A stretch of 9,995 nucleotides of DNA from Desulfobacterales bacterium. Its GTDB lineage: Bacteria > Desulfobacterota > Desulfobacteria > Desulfobacterales > 4be13. How positions within the stretch are numbered: the stretch's first letter is position 1; each line of letters starts with the position of its first letter. Shown here one piece after another: positions 7,001-9,995 of this stretch. The DNA is taken from assembly GCA_029940115.1 (NCBI GenBank), contig JAOZRQ010000098.1, positions 6,225-16,219 of the forward strand, in the 5' to 3' direction. Position numbers and translations under genes: made by a program. The notes under the pieces are model-generated. The model saw nothing but the letters and a program-made list of their open reading frames with translations. It had not been told where the DNA came from and did not search any database.

Positions 7001-9570
7001 ACTCGCGACGCGAGCCACAGGCATAGGAGATCAAGGCAGAAGAGGAGACAGACCACACTCTTGATCCCCGTAACGGTCACCTCCTCTCCGCTCAGAACCG
7101 GGATGATCCCGCCGCTTTTGGAGGCGATCAGGGACATGTCCGCAAAGACCTTTTCGGTGATGCCGATCATGGCGACCCCGTTGGTCCTCAGTTCCTTGGC
7201 GAATTCGACCATCTCCGCGGTGGTGCCGGACCAGCTCAACAGAATGACGAGGTCCTTTTCAGGGACGATCAGCTTTGATATGTCATCCAGATCAGCCGGA
7301 CGGATCACCAGGACATCCTTCTCCGGCACCAGCTCATGAAAGAGATGTCTCGCCATCAGCCCCACGTTGTAGGAGCTCCCCATTCCGGCCACCACGATGC
7401 GCTTCAAGGACGCGAAGCCCGGGCCGAAACGGCGTCGCAGAAAGCGTCCCCGGATGTTGAACTGGGGGATCGTCTCCTCATCAGGGGTGTAGAATTGCAG
7501 GATATCCCCAAGGCGGTCCGGAATTTCGTGAAGGTGGGTCTCGTAAAATGAGCCGTACAGGTCCTTTCGTACCTGAACCGGACTCAGCACGGTCTCAAAC
7601 GGTTCGATGTCAGGCATCGGGTTCCCGTCAAAATCGGTGATGGTCACGTCTCGGCGAAGTTCTCCGCGCACAAATCCGGTCTCGATCCGGGCAAAGGTCT
7701 CCTCCCCCTCCAAGGGGGACACCTTGACGCTGAAGGATTGCCTCATGATGGCATCCTCCTCAGAGCCATGTTGCCGTTTATATGCCTCAACCGTCTTTTT
7801 GTCCGCGCCGGCCGCCCGCAGATTCGCCAAGGTCTCCGCGTGGTGTCTCCTCATTTGATTCAGTTCCAGGATCTTCTCATGGATCAGGGATTGGGGGAAA
7901 AGCCCCATCCCCGCGTTGATGTCAGAGACGATCATCAAGTCGTCGGTATCGATACGTTGCACGATGAAGGCCGGCCGGTTGTGGCACGCCACATAGATCC
8001 GGCGGGGCGAGCAGAGGCTGATCCCTGAGACCGCGATCTGCCCTCCTTGCATCGCCATGCGCCGGGTTGCCTCAAGAAACGCCAGCTCATCCAGCCGGAC
8101 CGGCGTCTTTCCCCTGATCCTGCGCCAGACCTGATAGTCAATGGTCTGGCTGCCGATGGTGTATGCGTCCAAGCCCTCGTTGGTTTGGGAGCTGATGACG
8201 CTCTTGTATCTCCGGATTTCCCCGCTCAGATGCTCAAAATAATACCCCCACAGCAGGGAGAAATACTCTGTGGAATTTTCGCTGCGGAAGGGGAGCTTCG
8301 CGACATCCGCCAGAAAATCATGGGCGTTCGCTTCCACCTCGCCGTTGAACTGGCCGTTGAGCGCGACCAGGCGATGCTTGTTTGCATCAAAAAAGGGATG
8401 CGCGTTCTTGAGGGTCACCGGCGCTTGGATGGCCCATCGGCCCTGGGAGAGGGCCGGGGTGGTGAAGAACCGCAGAGAGATCGGATCCGTGTGCCCCTGT
8501 GTGACAAATTCCGCGGACATGGGCTGGGAGTCGGAGATATCTTTGAATATCTCCGGGAGCAACTCCTCCCGCTGGAGATAGGTGAGCACTGAGGCGGCAG
8601 CCCATCCGTAAACATTGGCCCCTTTTTCGGCCCAGTACAGAGTCTTCCAGTCAGTGTCGGGGAACTGTTTCGCGGCGGGCCAGACGCGTTCCATGATCTC
8701 CTGAATCATTCCATGAATCTCCGGCCGGACCGGGAGCCGGCAGAGCAATGCGGCATCCAGGAGTCTGAAAACAGACCGCACTCCGTCCCTGTCGTAGTCT
8801 TGGGGAATTCTGACGCGTGTCTCTCTCAGGTAGCGCCACAAATACCGTTGGGCATACGGATTCCGCTGGGACCATCCGTAATTCAGGCGAACCGGTTTCG
8901 GCCGTTTCTCTTTCAAAAAGACCTTTTCAAAGAGCTGATCAAATGCGTTCAGCAGATCCGAAGGGGCGATCTCAAGGTCCCCCTTTTCCTCCTCCTTCGC
9001 AAGTCTCTTGGCGAGCGCATGTCGGATGAGGGTCTGAATCACGACAAATGAGAGATCGTACCGGGAGGTGAGATCATGGATGATGCGAACCAAGTCTTTT
9101 CGGGAGCGGATGGAAAAGACCGGCGGCGGGTCGGGGCTTCCGGGGCGTCCGGGAGCGAGCCTCACCGGTTCGGCTCCGTCGGATACGATCAGATCATCGT
9201 AAGCCGGGTATGGCGAACCATCCTGTAGAAAGGGTTCATAAAGATCAGGCGAAAATCCTTCGTAAACAAGGAGCCGGCGCTGGCTCTCCCGGAAATGCCG
9301 GGAAAATTCCGATGGGTCGGCCGTTTTGCCTGGGTTCCATAAGGCCATCAGCTTTTCCGCGTGGTTTGGATACGCGGCCTCGGTGAGCAGCGCCTCGCTC
9401 AATTTTGCCACCGAACCCATGGATCGTCTGGCCCGGAGCGGCTCGGTGTCATCTCCGAAAAGCGCGATGCCGGTGCTGTCCGGTGCCCGGTAAATGATGG
9501 CTGACATGCCAGTGAGCAAGCGGGTCAGGTTGTTCCCCGCATCTCCGAAATATCCTACGATTCCACACAT
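4018..9570 (-). CDS. Giant GlmS-like protein: split glutamine amidotransferase plus two double-SIS modules
   Basis: The 1850-residue product is a GlmS relative; E. coli GlmS (about 609 residues) makes glucosamine-6-phosphate from fructose-6-phosphate and glutamine. Order of parts: (1) Ntn amidotransferase, MCGIVGYFG with nucleophile C2 and YRAPDSTGIAL at 27-37, interrupted by an insert (about 58-365), resuming at GRWAIQA (R378), NAHP (389-392) and NG (405-406). (2) Double-SIS module 1: GMGSSYN (729-735), SWSGTT (779-784), EEVTVTGIK (829-837), KLEEN (933-937) and PRNRAKSVTV (1051-1060), which in GlmS is the C-terminus. (3) Linker, about 1061-1170. (4) Degenerate double-SIS module 2 (about 1171-1547) with DSLLMLVSSG (1215-1224) and GESPHGPLVTVD (H1373). 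(5) An unrecognised C-terminal region (1548-1850). The start at ATG 9570 puts Cys second, as the family needs, and has GGAG seven bases upstream; the TTG two codons earlier would not. It is translationally coupled to the overlapping upstream gene. The organism presumably has an ordinary GlmS elsewhere; the true product is unknown. Confidence 0.93.
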   Translation of the reverse strand: MCGIVGYFGDAGNNLTRLLTGMSAIIYRAPDSTGIALFGDDTEPLRARRSMGSVAKLSEALLTEAAYPNHAEKLMALWNPGKTADPSEFSRHFRESQRRLLVYEGFSPDLYEPFLQDGSPYPAYDDLIVSDGAEPVRLAPGRPGSPDPPPVFSIRSRKDLVRIIHDLTSRYDLSFVVIQTLIRHALAKRLAKEEEKGDLEIAPSDLLNAFDQLFEKVFLKEKRPKPVRLNYGWSQRNPYAQRYLWRYLRETRVRIPQDYDRDGVRSVFRLLDAALLCRLPVRPEIHGMIQEIMERVWPAAKQFPDTDWKTLYWAEKGANVYGWAAASVLTYLQREELLPEIFKDISDSQPMSAEFVTQGHTDPISLRFFTTPALSQGRWAIQAPVTLKNAHPFFDANKHRLVALNGQFNGEVEANAHDFLADVAKLPFRSENSTEYFSLLWGYYFEHLSGEIRRYKSVISSQTNEGLDAYTIGSQTIDYQVWRRIRGKTPVRLDELAFLEATRRMAMQGGQIAVSGISLCSPRRIYVACHNRPAFIVQRIDTDDLMIVSDINAGMGLFPQSLIHEKILELNQMRRHHAETLANLRAAGADKKTVEAYKRQHGSEEDAIMRQSFSVKVSPLEGEETFARIETGFVRGELRRDVTITDFDGNPMPDIEPFETVLSPVQVRKDLYGSFYETHLHEIPDRLGDILQFYTPDEETIPQFNIRGRFLRRRFGPGFASLKRIVVAGMGSSYNVGLMARHLFHELVPEKDVLVIRPADLDDISKLIVPEKDLVILLSWSGTTAEMVEFAKELRTNGVAMIGITEKVFADMSLIASKSGGIIPVLSGEEVTVTGIKSVVCLLFCLDLLCLWLASRVGGGNTPSLSVDAPYVEAETGFLENLRELPGLLSQVIEEKAVEEFSDKLASESAQSHACIIFGALHSIGTAREAAFKLEENSWTAIGKAMDYRDFAYYDIARDPNQNLVIVNATCESRLNEALSLMKKLYISDIPFTVVTYENPAQSEMAFYSQNRSLLLPKVEDPIQPFVDLIFYYIFAFRYAKAHGRNADDFPRNRAKSVTVSRSRPKKRETPATAWERLKQETSSLTQNPPRSFAKGGRKDVEEKPLTGGNGETAWERQAVYEWEKNYYRRMRRLAGALCEENPLKPLLKFSPEHPERLAQAIFEELSEDGEMIFLPFDRASDAAVRDAAHQWSRFLGCSIRVAAVGKSLAHFSEDSLLMLVSSGIPNLETLGTQLRDVRGSLLWMGPPLSSDLATIFKESLGYFALKEGLAFIESDFLYAAISFLFISLWKLNNGEKADILENHFRLTESVVETILGDASLRDRVSEVMAENRAYCTAFFLGPPAGTGLSWTETFDRTGAMAVQWHPFGESPHGPLVTVDGRVETKFVPIKERASMVSEYGDVQVTAWEERYMKGESVNDLLSRSHESHSQVPGPFFAEGSWYLPALQAGYDATQDNLIFMDATQRRYSAHILDELSAYGCRYARSIVISQDAFEHAKAIHHYPISHLLRLPSLPNGLPLPEFLLPFAMNLLGAGMAAAAAQVRGSDSGLAAEASAFERAFGHMAPVMIRQRMDIQYMSHHLIEALRELSPMITAVQGSARYAVRVIEKEAELRRMANRHLMSTALEEILENFRIHAPSQAAFYLLRPEWEMAEGTAKGLADHQVREDEEASWSEPYGNVWKTLIHRVLGVQETPEGDPLLLLPLIDRKKGWLCCFHVSFPEWNHAVPFEVDREMTIKALGRDMSSSHEYIRPRYLKLVSRFNDEMISRPHTWDDRLVGLVKRPLLFYKPSRDLAALLAQRFLSLSASADEPMERVLGKLERIWETFQEREAQSDEERWEGLCGSMSERE

Positions 9571-9791
9571 ATGCAAACTCCAATCACTTTGTCTGCTGAT
9601 GCGAAGTTCCCCGCATCCGCCTGCCTGATTCCCTCCCTTATCGCCTCCATCTGCCAGCTCTGATCCTCAACATATATGCGGATCGCCTCCGCCGCCAGTT
9701 CCGATGCGGAGCAGGATGTGCTGCCTGCCAGAAACTCAAGGTTGCTGAATGTTTCCGCATCTATTGTTGTTGTCACAGTGAAATTTTCCAT
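9555..9791 (-). CDS. Ribbon-helix-helix (CopG/ParD-like) antitoxin-type DNA-binding protein, toxin partner absent
   Basis: The 78-residue product begins with a beta strand (FTVTTTID, residues 4-11), followed by two helices (AETFSNLEFLAG and SASELAAEAIRIYVED), the layout of a dimeric ribbon-helix-helix domain. A helix, EAIREGIRQADAGNFAS, then resembles the toxin-binding tail of CopG/ParD-type antitoxins paired with RelE/ParE toxins. The family tail usually reads like ASDEEVxAVFAKW; here it runs ADKVIGV and then CICVES, so the last residues look replaced. AGGAG (9799-9803) lies seven bases before the ATG, a good start. The stop lies 16 bp inside the next gene. An antitoxin is normally followed directly by its toxin; here the GlmS-like gene takes that place and no toxin frame is visible upstream to the window edge. 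It may now act only as a transcriptional repressor of this operon. Fold is fairly sure; function is inferred. Confidence 0.82.
   Translation of the reverse strand: MENFTVTTTIDAETFSNLEFLAGSTSCSASELAAEAIRIYVEDQSWQMEAIREGIRQADAGNFASADKVIGVCICVES
9578..9581 (-). promoter_or_regulatory. Ribosome binding site deciding the start of the GlmS-like gene
   Basis: On the minus strand GGAG is followed by seven bases and then ATG TGT GGA (start at 9570). The alternative in-frame TTG at 9576 would be only one base from this site and would bury the catalytic Cys at position 4. The site lies inside the coding sequence of the upstream gene, which suggests translational coupling. Confidence 0.8.
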
Positions 9792-9833
9792 CTGAAATCT
9801 CCTTTTTTATTTTCCTTTTGTTAATGCGTCCTG

Positions 9834-9849
9834 TCGGAATTGATTCCGA
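9834..9849. promoter_or_regulatory. 16-bp palindrome, candidate operator
   Basis: TCGGAATTGATTCCGA is a perfect inverted repeat with 7-bp arms and a 2-bp centre. It lies about 42 bp upstream of the ribbon-helix-helix gene, where a self-repressing antitoxin would bind. Proteins of this fold commonly bind short inverted repeats in their own promoter. No confident -35/-10 pair was found nearby, so the regulatory role is inferred from position and symmetry. Confidence 0.4.
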
Positions 9850-9857
9850 GGCTTTGC

Positions 9858-9966
9858 TGTCCCGTAGGGACAATGATATGCGCCTCCTTGCCGGGAACCC
9901 GAATGCCCAAATCTGGTTTTGTCCCGTAGGGACAACTGAGAGATTCCTCATTCGTCCCTACGGGAC
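9858..9966. repeat. Three GTCCCGTAGGGAC palindromic repeats
   Basis: TGTCCCGTAGGGACA occurs at 9858-9872 and 9920-9934, and CGTCCCTACGGGACT lies at about 9953-9967 in the opposite orientation (core GTCCCTACGGGAC). Each is a 5- to 6-bp arm pair round a GTA or TAC centre. The motif is a familiar dispersed intergenic element in several bacterial groups. The stretch 9792-9995 contains no gene that I can support. Confidence 0.8.
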
Positions 9967-9995
9967 TGGATAAATTGACGACGCCTTCCCCGGCA

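Noticed and set aside
4018..9570. Frameshift, or two adjacent genes misread as one
   Set aside because: The frame is open for 1850 codons without interruption, with GlmS-type motifs recurring in order in the same frame on both sides of the fusion point.
9571..9800. glmS ribozyme or riboswitch controlling the GlmS-like gene
   Set aside because: The region upstream of the start is coding sequence of the ribbon-helix-helix gene; no ribozyme core can be seen.

Overview
This window looks like chromosomal DNA of a Gram-negative bacterium with moderately high GC content. The dispersed palindromic repeats (GTCCCGTAGGGAC motifs, GGAATGACAGG-ended repeats, nested GAACGATT hairpins) and the two very large multidomain genes recall Desulfobacterota, perhaps a Desulfonema-like genome. 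That placement is an inference from memory of repeat style, not from a marker gene.

Layout. Positions 1-416 hold five units of a 69-97 bp tandem repeat, each built round a long inverted repeat; the array continues off the left edge. From 521 to 3448 on the plus strand lies a 975-residue membrane-anchored HEAT-repeat protein: six predicted membrane segments, then about nineteen HEAT units. Positions 3449-4017 are non-coding and packed with hairpins, including two diverged copies of an element with a 12-bp stem. They sit between two convergent genes and may terminate transcription in both directions. From 9570 down to 4018 on the minus strand lies a 1850-residue protein built on glucosamine-6-phosphate synthase (GlmS), about three times the normal GlmS length. 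Just upstream, overlapping it by 16 bp, is a short gene (9791 to 9555) for a ribbon-helix-helix antitoxin-type DNA-binding protein with no toxin gene beside it. The right end (9792-9995) is non-coding, with a 16-bp palindrome that could be an operator and three GTCCC palindromes.

How the genes may work together. The small DNA-binding protein and the GlmS-like giant appear to form one operon, with the giant's ribosome binding site inside the small gene. The HEAT protein is convergent and need not be related.

The main discovery candidate is the giant. Its N-terminal glutamine amidotransferase domain is split by an insert of about 300 residues and has altered pocket residues. It is followed by one recognisable GlmS isomerase (double-SIS) module and then by a second, degenerate double-SIS module. 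By hand alignment the first module keeps the equivalents of E. coli E488 and K603 but lacks H504. The second has lost the E488 equivalent and most phosphate-binding residues but keeps the HGPL motif carrying H504. This suggests a single-chain pseudo-dimer with one composite active site, or a derived enzyme with a new role. All alignments were made by eye.
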